Origin: Loripinus fragilis
Lineage: Eukaryota > Mollusca > Bivalvia > Lucinida > Lucinidae
Assembly: GCA_964019695.1 (NCBI GenBank)
Contig: OZ026525.1
Location: 84,826,279-84,890,278, forward strand
DNA length: 64,000 nucleotides
Direction: 5' to 3'
Shown here one piece after another: positions 1-10,875 of the stretch. The notes under the pieces are model-generated. The model ran no database searches. It saw nothing but the letters and a program-made list of their open reading frames with translations, and had not been told where the DNA came from. The translations under genes were made by a program, and so were the position numbers. The first letter of the stretch is position 1, and every line of letters starts with the position of its first letter.

Positions 1-41
1 TATCTGAGTAAAATATACTAGGCAAAAAAAGAAGGAAGTGT

Positions 42-155
42 CTATTGACAGCCGGCTGTCAATAGCATTTTACGTCTAGTGCCAGCCGGCTGGCAATAGA
101 CTTTTTGGTCTAGTGCCAGCCGGCTGGCACTAGACCTAAACGCTATTGACAGCCA
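42..155. repeat. Cluster of perfect palindromes with a GCCGGC core
   Basis: Positions 42-65 form a perfect 24-nt palindrome (CTATTGACAGCC and its complement). Positions 107-136 form a perfect 30-nt palindrome (GGTCTAGTGCCAGCC and its complement). A hybrid of the two half-sites lies at about 75-101 and a partial unit at 142-155. All share the core AGCCGGCT. The alternation CTATTGAC / CTAGTGCC suggests shuffled half-sites of one hairpin element. No coding sequence is visible here. Confidence 0.8.
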
Positions 156-332
156 GCTACTGGAATATAGATAAAAGGGATAATAACAAGTAAAAAGTTA
201 TAAGATATCATTTATATTTAAGTGTATTAACAATGGTGATACATGTATATAAGGTAATGAAGAAATTGGTGATATAATAGTAATAACACATGCTTAGTAA
301 TTATCAAAATAACAAATAAAAAGATAGCATTA

Positions 333-760
333 GTGAACATTTATGATAGTTTAAATTTAGAGCCTGACTCAGGTATGAGTCAAATTTGCGCTATATTGAA
401 ATATGAAGTTACCATTGGCATTGTCACAGTAAATAACGTGCCTGTCCAACAACAACATGGGTCCGTGGACTGTGGACTTTTTGCAATAGCAAACATTGTT
501 GCACTTTGTTTTGGGTATGAGCCTAACAAGATACTGTTCCGTCAAGACAGAATAAGAAATCACCTGATTTCATGCTTAGAAGCAGGGCAGTTTTCTATGT
601 TCTCCTTTGATGTAAACACAAGACCGAAAAGAAACAAAACACAAAAAATCAGGGTGTACTGCACATGTAGGCATCCGCATGATGGCACCAAAATGATAAA
701 ATGTTTGAATTGTGAACTTTCATCCAAATTGCTTATGTGTTGTTTAAGTAATAGATCAGC
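333..760 (+). pseudogene. Broken Ulp1-type (C48) cysteine peptidase fragment with truncated PHD-like finger, transposon-type
   Basis: The reading frame begins in mid-domain. It contains an IYDS segment and then QQHGSVDCGLFA. The Gln and the Cys of the DCG motif match the oxyanion-hole Gln and catalytic Cys of Ulp1/SENP-like peptidases. The catalytic His region expected upstream is absent, so this is only the C-terminal half. It is followed by a cysteine-rich start typical of a PHD finger (YCTCR.P.DGTKMIKCLNC). Right after CLNCE, near position 715, the continuation FHPNC lies in another frame, so one base has been gained or lost. Peptidase-plus-PHD proteins of this kind are common in transposon-derived ORFs of invertebrates. 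No upstream coding part is visible in the 300 bases before it. Family assignment is fairly secure; function is lost. Confidence 0.7.
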
Positions 761-870
761 ACTGGCAGTGAATTGTTGTGTAATAATTCACTGTTTGGAG
801 GTCATTTGTAAAGATCAAATCACAAGCGTACAGCATGATTGATTTATATTCGCACAACTGACAGACAAAT

Positions 871-1247
871 CAGGGACCAAGCTGGCCCAGAATTTTAGGG
901 AGAAGTGACTTCTCCCTGCAGGAAAATTAGGGAGAAGTGACAGTCAGATCGGGAGAAGTTATAGCGCAAAATTATGGCATTTTCTGTCAATTTAGAAGCA
1001 TATTAGCCATTTCACATACTATTGCCATTTAATGGAAGGAGAAACACAATGCAGTGGTAGTAGATTCTCTTATAATGTTACTATAGCTTGCACTTGTGTG
1101 GTGACAGAATGAAAATGAGTCTCCCTTAAAAAAAATTTTTTTTTTTTTTTTAGGGAGACTCCCACTTCTCCCTGGGTCCCATTTAGGGCGAAATTTCGGC
1201 CCCTAGGGCGACTATTTCGCCCTAGCCGCCCCCTAGCTTGGTCCCTG
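871..1247. mobile_element. hAT-like MITE with CAGGGACC ends
   Basis: The terminal inverted repeats start CAGGGACCAAGCT at 871 and end with the complement at 1247. Both sides are flanked by CAAAT (866-870 and 1248-1252), a probable 5-bp target duplication. Inside are smaller inverted motifs around GGGAGAAGTGACTTCTCCC and a long T-run at 1130-1151. CAGGG ends are typical of hAT elements, but hAT normally duplicates 8 bp, so the superfamily is uncertain. No transposase. Confidence 0.65.
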
Positions 1248-1252
1248 CAAAT

Positions 1253-2004
1253 AGTGAATTATTACTCAATAATTCATACACTGGAGCTGATCTATTTCGA
1301 TTCCAACACACAAAAAACGACAAAGACACATTTATGAGTCATAATTTATTTTCGTCGAAATTCTTGAGTTTTACAATTTACTTGAAAACAGAACGTACCA
1401 TGGCCCAACTCTTGCCCTAGAATGTTAAACCTAACTTTATTTAGCATGTTGATGCATTTGATTCTGATTCAAAGATGTTATAAAGATATTTTTTAAAGGT
1501 TTAAACTGTCCGAAACGACCCTTTTTCACTGTAGCCAGACAAGTTTACCGGTGTTTTCTGAAGCACAGAAGACACATTAGCTATTATTTTTACTAATTTC
1601 TTTTTGCTGATGATAGTTTCATGTTTTAGTGTGCATTTCAAAAATATAATACTGTGTTTTACTGACAACTAGATATCTAAATCATCTGTCAAACTTTTAA
1701 TACAGCCTTCCACTCACTCCTGTAACGAAAACCTATTCTACAAAAGTAATGTAACATCCCAGGGATATAATAGTTACTCCCCAACTCCATTTTGAAGAGT
1801 GGCCATTTCCTGTCAGTGTAGAAATTGTAACGAATAATATTTTCGATTATTTGACGTGCATATCTATGTTTAGGTTTGCAGGTAGGTGCGTAATTTATGC
1901 ACATGGTCCCTAATGTAACGGTGATATTTTGTTTGTCTGAAATATTTTTGTTGTTGGAGAATTTGGATACACGTTGTCTAAGATATGTTCCTTCACGAAT
2001 TATG
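1253..2004. other. No gene seen
   Basis: AT-rich sequence with only short, unsupported reading frames. No recognisable domain, splice-bounded exon or clear repeat was found. Confidence 0.6.
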
Positions 2005-2298
2005 TGCAGATTTGGAAACTTTTATCAGAGGGGGTGCAACATTGAGATTTTTTTTTATTTTTTATTTAGTTGATGAGGGGAGAGGGAATCGAAATACTGC
2101 TATAAACGGGCCATTATTAGCCCGCAAGCGAAACGCCATTTAAATGGCGTTTCGCTTGCGTGCCAATAACGGCAAACATTGTTGGCTTTGTGATCTATTG
2201 GGAACTGGACCAGTATTGCTAAGAATTCCTACATTTGTGTGTATTTTTCAGGGGGGGGGGGGTCCGGACCCCCTGCATCCCCCTCTGGATCCGCGCAT
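2005..2298 (+). mobile_element. Hairpin MITE of the GGATCC-end family, copy 1
   Basis: Members of this family share ends like ATGCGCGGATCCAGA and its complement, a GTTGATGAGGGGA stretch, a central GCGAAACGCCATT hairpin flanked by GGGCC/GGCCC, and a right part with a G-run, GGTCCGGACCCCC and CCCTCTGGATCCGCGC. Here 2123-2160 is a perfect 38-nt palindrome and the right end is at 2285-2298. The left end is degraded, so the start is approximate. Confidence 0.65.
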
Positions 2299-3416
2299 GT
2301 GACAGATACAGAATATTGCTTTACCTGGCGCTAGGGAGATAAGAGTTGTTGCATATTTCATTATTTCTTATGAAGTGACTCTGCTGTTTTCAAAACATTG
2401 TTTGTTCTCGCTAATTGTGTAGGATCTGTTTTCCAGAGTGTTTTTAACCAGGCAGTTTGTATATCCAGGTTGATCTCGGTTTATTGTGGTGCACATGCCA
2501 TATTTTAGTGTTTGCGAAAATGTGGCTTTAAATATGGACCTCAACGTGAGAAACCCTGTCTTTGGGGGTTTGCGAACAACACAGGCGCAGACCAGCCTGT
2601 GCATCCACGAAGACTGATAAGCGCCTCTGTTATTCCCTTATTGAAAATAATCATATCTTAATTTGCTACAATTAAAACGTCATTTTTTCTTGCTAGTCTC
2701 TGTAGCTGATGAGACTGGCTTGAATCTGGCTTTGTCAGAAACCCCAAAGTAGACAGGTTTTCTTGCGACAAGACCCAAATATAATAGGAGGAACTGGCAT
2801 GTACCTTGCATTTGAGAACAAAAACTTCCAGGACAACGTACAGTGAGATATCAAAGCAATCTATCATATTGTTCTGTAAAGCCAATTGTCCGACTTGAAA
2901 ACGCTATGAAAGAAGGGTAATCTAACAGCGCCATATTCATATCAATAATGAGCATTCTAAAAATAAGTAAGTATGACTAGGAAATGCCGATCTTACAACT
3001 CTTGCCCAGCTCATGGCACCATAAGGAAGACCAACATAACACTATAACAGCCCAGTTACATTAACATGACAAGCAAGGCAGCCAGATTAGTACTGCATAT
3101 TAAACAAGATCCAAACACAAGCCCCTCAAAAACAATGAGATCATCAAAAATTAATGAATGAACAACAACAACAGAACTGCCGCCATAGATCGGACATTGG
3201 CAGAAATCACAGGATGGCATAAATAAATCAATTTTAATGGTTACGTTATCGCCCTAAGTTTGGCTGTTGTCAGAACACAACATTTGTTTAGCTCGCGTGA
3301 AGGTCTCCTAACTTATGCTATGTATCATGACAGGAAAAAATCAGTCAATTAACATGATGAGATGAAACAAAGAAAATGATGTCACAGATAGTATTTCAGA
3401 GCTTAAGACAAACCCC
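2299..3416. other. No gene seen
   Basis: AT-rich stretch. Short reading frames on the minus strand show no domain and no convincing splice context. Confidence 0.55.
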
Positions 3417-3418
3417 TA

Positions 3419-3526
3419 CCCAGCAGGCACACAGCGTTGACTCAATATTGATTCAACGTTGATTCAACGTCATGATGTTGAATCAACGTTGAATGAATGT
3501 TGAGTCAATGTCGTGTGCCTGCTGGG
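3419..3526. mobile_element. Palindromic MITE with CCCAGCAGGCAC ends and TA target
   Basis: The element starts CCCAGCAGGCAC, ends with the complement, and is flanked by TA on both sides (3417-3418, 3527-3528). Nearly the whole 108 bp is one imperfect hairpin built of repeated TTGAATCAACGTT motifs. A TA duplication suits Tc1/mariner-type mobilisation. Confidence 0.7.
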
Positions 3527-3639
3527 TAGCTGAAGTCAAAGACAAACATTGAACACTGACCCACTGACGAACAATCTGAGTCATAATTTATCACTTGAAT
3601 CATTAATCTAATGATTGGATAAAGGACCATTGATTTAAA

Positions 3640-3860
3640 ATAGAAATAATGTCATTGTCTAAAAACATAACAAAACAAGTAAGAAAGCAGGCTTAGATCA
3701 GAACTCGATACAATCAAGTACCACACCTGAACCAGGACATCACTTGAGAAAGTGACAAAAACACAAGAAAGCATCACATACAAGAGAACCAAGAGGTTAG
3801 CCATTTCCCAGCAGGTGACCACAAAGCTGCAATGAACAGACAAAATGCAGGTGATAGTTT
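3640..3860 (+). repeat. Dispersed repeat P, fragment
   Basis: Contains the shared string GATACAATCAAGTACCACACC followed by an AGTGACAAAAACACAAG segment. The same order occurs at 27405-27735, about 42640-42800 and about 61940-62010, and inverted at 11490-11762. Short ORFs here are by-products of the repeat. Confidence 0.6.
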
Positions 3861-4220
3861 AATTTTATTGTTACCATTACAGGATCAATCGGAACTGCCT
3901 CGGCCAATTCCCCCAAATTTACGAGGAATCAGGCCATGGATGTACATCGAGGATCTACTTTGATAACGCGGGTGATAACGTGACGCTGACATAATATAAC
4001 GTGACGCTGACGTCACAGAAATCCTGTTAACACGATAACAAATGTAATTGCAGCATAACTAACGGCTTAAATTAAGCTTTTTTTATTAAAGCGATATTTT
4101 ATTGAAAAAACATTAACATCATTTATTCTGCTGATTAAATTTTGGATAATCAGAATAATCAATTTTAACCACTGATTCAAACTGCGAATACCTGAACAAA
4201 ACGTCAGATATTGCATGTAA

Positions 4221-4565
4221 GCTAAAATTATTTATCACATGACGTCGCCTCTGGTAGAAATAAAACGCCATGCAATAAATCGATAAACAACCAGTGGTTT
4301 ATAGATTGGTAGCGTATTGTAATGACGTCCATTATAACGTTGCGTAAAAGATGGAAAAATCTTGACGTTTTCGCGTCTAAAATGCGATTTTTAAGTAATT
4401 TTAATGTCAAGCGATAAATAAAATCCATTATTCGTGCTCCTGTATTATTGATCTTATTAAACTTGTTGCGAAAAAGAGATACAATGCTCAAAAAGCCTCG
4501 CATTCTATCTCTTTTTCTCAACTCGTTTAATAAATTCAATAAAACATGGGCACTCATGATAAGAT
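4221..4565 (-). mobile_element. MITE family H, inverted copy
   Basis: Compared with 7728-8058, this is the reverse-oriented version of a unit of about 330 bp. Its features are a hairpin around AGATAAAATGCGAGGC, flanking TTTATTGAATTTATTAAA, then TAAACCACTAGTGGTTTA and ATGGCGTTAT, closing near CGTCATATGATAA. No protein is encoded. Confidence 0.6.
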
Positions 4566-4766
4566 CCTGTATATAAACACAAATATACGCTGATTATCAT
4601 GTCGTATCCAGCCCAAACCCCCACCTATAAAATGCAGTAATTACTAGGCTTACAACAACTCTTCCTACGTTTTTACCCTCAGACTCCTAGTATATAAATG
4701 TAGATGACACAGTTAACATACTCAGCATACTCTCATTGTTATTGTTGGCTAATATATTAATAATTA

Positions 4767-4980
4767 CTGTCGTGCCAATCAAGAGTGACAGTGAAGTAAT
4801 ATTTTGTTTACTATTGTTAAGAAAATATAAACTTGTACACTCCACCTGAGCCAACGCGAATCAATAGATCACTTGTGTATTAATCCAATCCGCATGCGGA
4901 TATGATTAATACACAGGTGATCTATTGGTAACTTTGTCAACAAAACATGACGTCACTGTCACTCTTGGCTGGCAGGGCAG
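4767..4980 (+). mobile_element. TA-flanked MITE with CTGTC...GACAG ends (family C), copy 1
   Basis: Flanked by TA (4765-4766, 4981-4982). The terminal inverted repeat is about 40 bp and includes CAAGAGTGACAGTGA and AATATTTTGTTTAC. The centre is a hairpin around TAGATCACTTGTGTATTAATCC. Two other copies lie at 13645-13856 and 30309-30600. The right arm carries a TGACGTCA palindrome. Confidence 0.75.
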
Positions 4981-5325
4981 TAGTACTGTGTGATTACTTT
5001 ATAGAATACTTAACTAAACAATCAAATTTTGTTTGCCTTAATAACTTCATTTTTTTGCCGAGAGTGTTTTGGATGCATGCACCAAGTCGAAGTTAAAAAA
5101 CACTTATGTTGACAAAACATAGCCCAGTCTCGGCAAGTCCTAATCTTGAGACACAAAAAATAACGCATGACTGAAAAATGTCCAGTACCCTGGCTGTGAT
5201 TCGACTCCTGACTGTATTGGTATAAGCATAATGTTGTAACCGCAGCTTTACCAATATGTTATGGTATCCTGCCCCAGATGTCCAAGAATTTTATTGAGGA
5301 AGTGTTCCACAGTAAGCATGTAAAA

Positions 5326-5397
5326 TCGGGCCACTGTCGGCCCGCCAGCGAAACGCCATCCTAATGGCGTTTCGCTGGCGGACCGCTAGTGGCCCGA
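5326..5397. repeat. Isolated hairpin of the GGATCC-end MITE family
   Basis: A strong inverted repeat reads TCGGGCCACTGTCGGCCCGC, then GCGAAACGCCAT and its complement, closing with GGCCCGA. It matches the central hairpin of the family at 2005-2298, but the element ends are missing here. Confidence 0.65.
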
Positions 5398-5587
5398 GAT
5401 TTGATGCTGACTGGGTTAATGTCGCTTCGTACACAAATACACATGTCTTTCACGTTTTTCTAGTACGCTTGCACTCTATTTTTGTCTTAGAGTCGATTCA
5501 ATTACTGTCCTGGCTCGATCAATATCCACCTTAAATGTATACATAAAGTATTTATGATAAAATACCTATACAATAGAAAATACAAGG

Positions 5588-5785
5588 TACAGTAAAACCT
5601 GTGTAAAACGGTCACTCTAAAAAGACCAAAATTGGTATTCAAGACTAATTATCGCTTAATGCAGGTCAAACGTATTGCAGAATGCTCAATTCTGCAATAC
5701 TTACGACCTTCATTAAACTACCATTTGTCATAAAGATCTTTTTTTTTTGTCTATTTTTGAGTGTCCGTTTCACACAGGTCTTAAT
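5588..5785. mobile_element. MITE with ACAGTAAAACCTGTG end, copy 1
   Basis: The inverted ends read ACAGTAAAACCTGTGTAAAAC...CACTC on the left and GAGTGTCCGTTTCACACAGG on the right. The centre is a hairpin, AATGCAGGTCAAA...GCAGAATGCTC and its complement. Similar copies lie at 12490-12680 (degraded) and 36866-37075. Confidence 0.65.
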
Positions 5786-5908
5786 GAAAGTTATTTAGAA
5801 ATTTCAATAGTTTGGATCAAACTATAATTGTTTGTGTTATTTATCAGTTTTATATCATTAAGTTAACTGCATTGTTGCACGTTGACCTCATAAACACTGT
5901 CTAGCTTA

Positions 5909-6182
5909 CCGGGTAACATGACGTTGCACTTTTTGAATGACGTCGATGACATTTAATCGACGCGAAGATCGATAATTACGTCTTATTCGCCATTTTAAAA
6001 AGCAAATCAATGGGTAAACTGATAAATATAATACCAGTTTGCCTCGTTTGATTTCAATTTTACCAGGCTTGGCTTTGAGAACGCATGTTGAATCGCCCGG
6101 CAAGACTTGGGATTGAACAGGCGTTCTCAAAGTTTTGCTTGGTAATTTTGATATCAAAAGACACTCACCTAGTATTCTTTAT
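5909..6182 (+). mobile_element. MITE with GACGTTGCACTTTTTGAATGACG end, copy 1
   Basis: About 270 bp. The left part reads ATGACGTTGCACTTTTTGAATG, then AATGGGTAAACTGATAAAT and a hairpin built on GCTTTGAGAACGC. It ends in GATATCAAAAGACAC...CTAGTATTCT. Copies at 6424-6708 (same strand) and 35391-35690 (inverted) share this order. Confidence 0.65.
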
Positions 6183-6423
6183 ACATTGTCAGTATCTTAA
6201 CGTCTATATCCATGAAACGTTTGTATTGAATACTAAAAACACTTTATAAGTAGAAAATAAATATAAACAAATGGCACCCTTTTCAAAGACATGTCTGGGA
6301 GAGCAAGCAACCATACATCAACAGCAGAACAATAGTTCTATTTATCAGTCACCCCTAATATTAACTGAATTGTTTCAACATAACCTAATAAACGTTTCCT
6401 ATCTCACGCATGTTACCTTTATC

Positions 6424-6708
6424 AGGTCATGATGACGTTGCACTTTTTGAATGACGTCGCTAATGACGCTGAATCAACAAAAAAAAATAAAAAATTACGT
6501 CATAATTGCTAGTTTGAAGAAAGTTTAACAATGGGTAAACTGATAAATAGAATACCAGGTTCGCGTCTTTCGATATCAAGTTTACCAGGCTCGGCTTTGA
6601 GAACGCATGTTGAATCGCTCGGCAAGCCTCGCGATGTCAACAAGCGTTCTCAAAGCCTTGCCTGGTAAACATGATATCAAAAGACACCTAGTATTCTCTA
6701 TATTCAAA
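6424..6708 (+). mobile_element. MITE with GACGTTGCACTTTTTGAATGACG end, copy 2
   Basis: Same order of motifs as 5909-6182, about 240 bp downstream in direct orientation. The hairpin GGCTTTGAGAACGC / GCGTTCTCAAAGCC is at 6595-6660. The open reading frames on both strands of 6582-6860 are a consequence of the inverted repeat. Confidence 0.65.
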
Positions 6709-6889
6709 CAAATAGTGGTCACTGAAACAATACGAACAATAATTGGAACTCTAAAATCATTGCAGCAAGCAAACATTTTGGCAAATGTTAAGGCATCAAA
6801 ATTTTTAGCAAAAAATGTTAAACAAATGGATGAAATAGAGGATCTTACATAAGGGCTCATGTTTTATTGAATTTATTAATTAGCTTGTT

Positions 6890-7075
6890 TGTTTGGTTTA
6901 ATTCTTTACGTCCAAGTCAACAATTATACAGACAAATCTTGACAGGTATTTGTGGTTTGAATCAGTACTAAGAAGCAGATAAAGTGCCTTGTCCAAGGAC
7001 ATGACGTAGTGACTTGACGCGAGTCTCGAACTAGAAATCTGTTGATCTTGAGGCTAACACTTTACAAACTATATT
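6890..7075 (-). mobile_element. SINE body, degraded, tRNA head missing
   Basis: Read on the minus strand it resembles the body of the tRNA-derived SINE seen intact at 46543-46738 (CAAGGAC...CTTAGTACTG...GGACGTAAAG), but it lacks a recognisable A/B-box head and is diverged. Confidence 0.55.
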
Positions 7076-7727
7076 GTGAAATTATTAAATGGAGAAGTGA
7101 TAAACTGCGAGGCTAGCCAAGCATTTTATATTTTATTTTTTGCAACGAGTTTAATAAGTTTAATACTATGCAAGCATGAATGTTAGATTATATAATCATA
7201 TGACGTTGAAATTTTTTTGTTATCGCGTGTTTGGTGTGAAACAATATCTTGCAAAATATATGCGAAGTTGTTATAGGAGTCATAGCATAACGTTACCAAA
7301 ATCTGTAAACTACTAGTGGTTTGCTGATTTTAATACATGGCGTTATATTACTCCCAGACGCGACGTCATATGATAATTGGGCACCAATCATACTCCCACG
7401 TAAATTCTAGATATTTAACTTAGCTTTAGAGCCAGATCATCAGAGACGACTAAGACATATAACATGCCCTTTAAAATTACAAAATCAAAAGAGAAATGTC
7501 ACAACTTAAGTACAGAAGGGCCACTAGAAACAGTTAAAATATATTGATGAATAAATGGCCAATAAAATTGAAGTAAAAACAATAGGATAACAAAAAATTT
7601 CCCTTTTAAAAATTAATGAAAGAGTGCAACAAATAAAAACAGTTCACAGAATAAAGGGCGGTACAGTTATGTCAAATTTCTATAGAAATACAAAGTGACT
7701 TTGCCAAAAATACACAGATAAATAGAA

Positions 7728-8058
7728 GATCTTACATGAGTGCTCTGTGTTTTATTGAATTTATTAAACAAGTTGGGGAAAAGAGATAAAATGCGAGGCT
7801 TGCCGAGCATTTTATCTCTTTTCGCAACGAGTTTAATAAATTCAATAATACAAGAGCACGAATGTTAGATTCTATTTATCATATGACATTAAGATATCTT
7901 TGAAGTTTATTGCTGACGGTAAAACGTTATAATATTGTCATATGTACGCAACGTTGTTATGGACGTCATAACATTTCCTGTAAATCGATAAACCACTAGT
8001 GGTTTACAGATTTTATTGCATGGCGTTATTTCACTCCCATACGCGACATCATATGATA
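7728..8058 (+). mobile_element. MITE family H, best-preserved copy
   Basis: About 330 bp with an asymmetric hairpin at its left: GATAAAATGCGAGGC and its complement lie within TTATTGAATTTATTAAA / TTTAATAAATTCAATAA. The right half holds CGCAACGTTGTTATGGACGTCATAAC and AAACCACTAGTGGTTTA. A partial copy lies just upstream at about 7115-7380. Further copies are at 4221-4565 (inverted), 13938-14345, 28478-28825 and 48440-48900. Noncoding. Confidence 0.65.
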
Positions 8059-8259
8059 AAACCCATTCTTTAGGAAAAAAACAAGCCTGATATAGACAAT
8101 TGAAACAACCAACTGAACAATGAGAGGAACATACAACCTGAAGTATCAAGTAAAGGTAACGGTTCAACTCAAGGAAATATAATGATGTTATCATATGCTG
8201 AACTGGTAAGCAGAGGACACAGACAACAAAGCCAACAGCGACCATGGCAGTTACAATGA

Positions 8260-8463
8260 TTCGTTTGTTTGATTTGATTCTTTACGTCCCATCAACAAGC
8301 TTTCAGTTATAAAGTGACATGTCTTGCTGGGTTGAACTAGTACTAAGCTAGGATTAATGTTCTTGCTCAAAGACACAACACAGTGACGCCGGTGAGGCTA
8401 GAACTCCTGGCCCCGAGGTCTTAAGTCAAGCACTCTACCACTGAGCCACTGCGCTCCCTTCAT
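8260..8463 (-). mobile_element. tRNA-derived SINE (family 1), with 9-bp target duplication
   Basis: On the minus strand it begins with a tRNA-like head (GCGCAGTGGCTCAGTGGTAG = A box; a B-box-like block at about 8395-8405) and continues to a body ending AAAGAATCAAATCAAACAAACG. TTACAATGA flanks both sides (8251-8259 and 8464-8472), marking a retroposed insertion. It is a pseudo-tRNA head, not a functional tRNA gene. Confidence 0.8.
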
Positions 8464-8734
8464 TTACAATGAAGTGGGATAACAGAGCAGCAAAACCACC
8501 ACCAACAACAGAGACAACAACCAATGCAACAACAACTGCATCAACAATAACAACAACAACGACCTTAACATAAACAAATGCAAGAGCTATCTGTTATCAA
8601 AAGTTATTCCTCGACCACATATCCATCAAATTGAAAAACAAAGGCGACGTCTTTTAGGCAATTGCCCTCCTCCAAAACAGAGAAGACAATGACTTCAGAT
8701 GATAATATCCAAATTATTTAGGCGATAACTATTC

Positions 8735-9115
8735 AACATTTTCATTTGGGGAGGTATATCGTCGGATATACGGTCGGAAATTTAGTTTTACGGCGACGCG
8801 TAAGTGGAGCCGTAAAACGTGATTTCCGAACGTATATCCGACGATATACCTCCCCAAATGAAAATATTGAATATGGTTATCCCCATTCTAATGCACTATT
8901 TACATTTTCCCTTCAAAAAGACAGTGAAAATGTACTTTGTTGCGCCTATACGTCCAGCGACGCCAGCTGCATAAAACCGCTTGCCAACTGCATATATTCA
9001 CTTGTCAACCAATGAAAAGCGACGTTACGTAATGACGTCGGGTTTCCGACAGTATATCGCATGATATAATGTCGCAAATTTATGACGTTATCCAATCATA
9101 CGTCGCGTTGCATTT
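8735..9115 (+). mobile_element. Long-palindrome MITE (family K), copy 1
   Basis: Positions 8735-8870 form a hairpin with arms of about 60 bp (TTTCATTTGGGGAGGTATATC... and complement). A second part follows (GGTTATCCCCATTCTAAT...) and ends near GACGTTATCCAATCATACGTCGCGTT. The same two-part structure recurs at 50203-50515, so the unit is real and not just a local palindrome. The reading frame across the hairpin (8746-9015) is an artefact of the repeat. Confidence 0.7.
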
Positions 9116-9911
9116 GCAAGTGCAGTAGAAGTACTTATAAAAGTTGCAAAAAGTCTTTTAGAAAATGGTCTGATAACTATCCCATTGAAGAAGAGGGAAA
9201 AAGATGTAAGCCAATACAAGCCAGCAATCAGAGCCAGTAATTACCTGTTGGAAGAAAAGTGACTTTCCTTTTAACAACGCTTTTGCAAACATCATGATGA
9301 TAAGACCACTGTCGTATTGGCTCTCTGGATACAAAATATTCTAAAACGACAAAATATGTTTTATTTGAAATTGTTTTTGACTACATCATTCATGTAGCAA
9401 TAATTGCGCAGATTACAAACGTGCGTAATGAAAATGTACACATTCAAGAGAAATTACCGTATGTAGAGATTATAACAATCCAGCAAGCCTTGGCCATGGT
9501 TAAAATTCCGACCCCTCAGGTGAGATATCTCTATCCTACATGAACAGGCTCATGATGGATTCTTTTTCTCCCACTTTTTGAAGGTTTTTTTAAACATAAA
9601 AAATGTCCAAAAACATGAAAATTGTAACTTTTTACTCGTTGGACTTACATTACTCTCGAGTTCACGAGTTCACAAGTGTTTTTATCGGCTATTAAAATGA
9701 ATGTTTACGTAGTTTGCACCTTGTTATTGACTGGAAAACACGATTGGAGCATTAGTTAAGTTACAAAATGCAAAATAAAATCCTGATTAGCTCCCTGTGC
9801 TATTAGCGTCACATTGCCATTATCGTCATGCGGTGCACGTTCGGTGACGTCATTAACGTTATATGACGTCAGTTAGTAACGTTTCCCTTGCTTGGTGCAT
9901 TTGAGTTACTT
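9116..9911. other. No gene seen
   Basis: AT-rich sequence with no supported reading frame or repeat structure, apart from scattered GACGTCA-like motifs around 9847-9870. Confidence 0.55.
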
Positions 9912-10875
9912 AGACGCTGCCAAACTGTGTATGATATAAATGCCTGACAACTGACTGTCAGTGTAACATAGCTGGATTATGGCGTTACATACCTGCTTGT
10001 TAATTGTTATCTTTTGAAGTTCAATGGCTAACTGTGTATGATATAGATGCCTGACAACTGACTGTCAGTATAACATAGCTGGTTTATGGTGTTACATACC
10101 AGCTTGTTGCTTTCTATCTCTTGAAGTTTACTGCCAAACTGTGTATGATATAAATGCCTGACAACTGACTGTCGGTGTAACATAGCTGGTTTATGGTGTT
10201 ACATGTAATAGTTATACCATGGCTTGTCCGCCTGTACGTGGAGATAATCCACCGGCTTTAGCGAGTGGATTATCTTACGTACAGGTAGACAAACATGGTA
10301 TAACTATTTTATACCACCTACATCAGTGTAGACCTTGCACACACCGAGATGTTTCGTGCTAAAGTTGGTAAGGGTGGTATAAAGCTGTTTGTTGCTTGTT
10401 ATCTCTTGAAGTTCAATGCCGAACTGTGTATGATAAAATGCCTGACAACTGACTGTAAGTATAACATAGCTGGTTTATGGTGTTAAATACCTGTTTGTTG
10501 CTTGTTATCTCTTGAAGTTCAATGCCGAACTGTGTATGATAGAAATGCCTGACAACTGACTGTCAGTATAACATAGCTGGTTTATGGTGTTACATACCTG
10601 CTTGTTAATAAGTAACTCTTGAAATTCAATGCAAAACTGTGTATGATATAAATGCCAACAACTGACTGTCAGTATAACATAGCTGGTTTATGGTGTTACA
10701 TACCTGCTTGTTAATAGTTAACTCTTGAAATCCAATGCAAAACTGTGTATGATATAAATGCCTGTTATCTGACTGCCAGTGTTACGTAGCTGGTTTATGG
10801 TGTTACATACCTGCTTGTTAATTGTTATCTCTTGAAGTTCAATGCCAAACTGTTTACGATATAAGTTTCTGAAAG
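9912..10875 (+). repeat. Tandem satellite, period about 108 bp, interrupted
   Basis: Units begin AACTGTGTATGATATAAATGCC and contain ACAACTGACTGTCAGTATAACATAGC, TTTATGGTGTTACATACC and CTCTTGAAGTTCAATGCC. Unit starts fall near 9922, 10030, 10136, 10421, 10528, 10635, 10740 and 10848, giving about 7-8 units. The last is degenerate. The third unit is split by the MITE at 10208-10382. Confidence 0.85.
10208..10382 (+). mobile_element. MITE (family T) inserted in the satellite
   Basis: Ends are TAATAGTTATACCATGG on the left and GTAAGGGTGGTATAAA on the right. The left half is a strong hairpin (CTTGTCCGCCTGTACGT...GATAATCCA). It interrupts a satellite unit. An inverted copy of the same element is at 16012-16190. 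Confidence 0.75.

Noticed and set aside
8746..9015. 89-codon plus-strand ORF
   Set aside because: Runs through the palindromic arms of MITE family K; a homologous copy at 50203 is not open.
10208..10382. CRISPR-like array in 9.9-10.9 kb
   Set aside because: Units of about 108 bp are contiguous, diverged satellite repeats without unique spacers, in a eukaryotic sequence.
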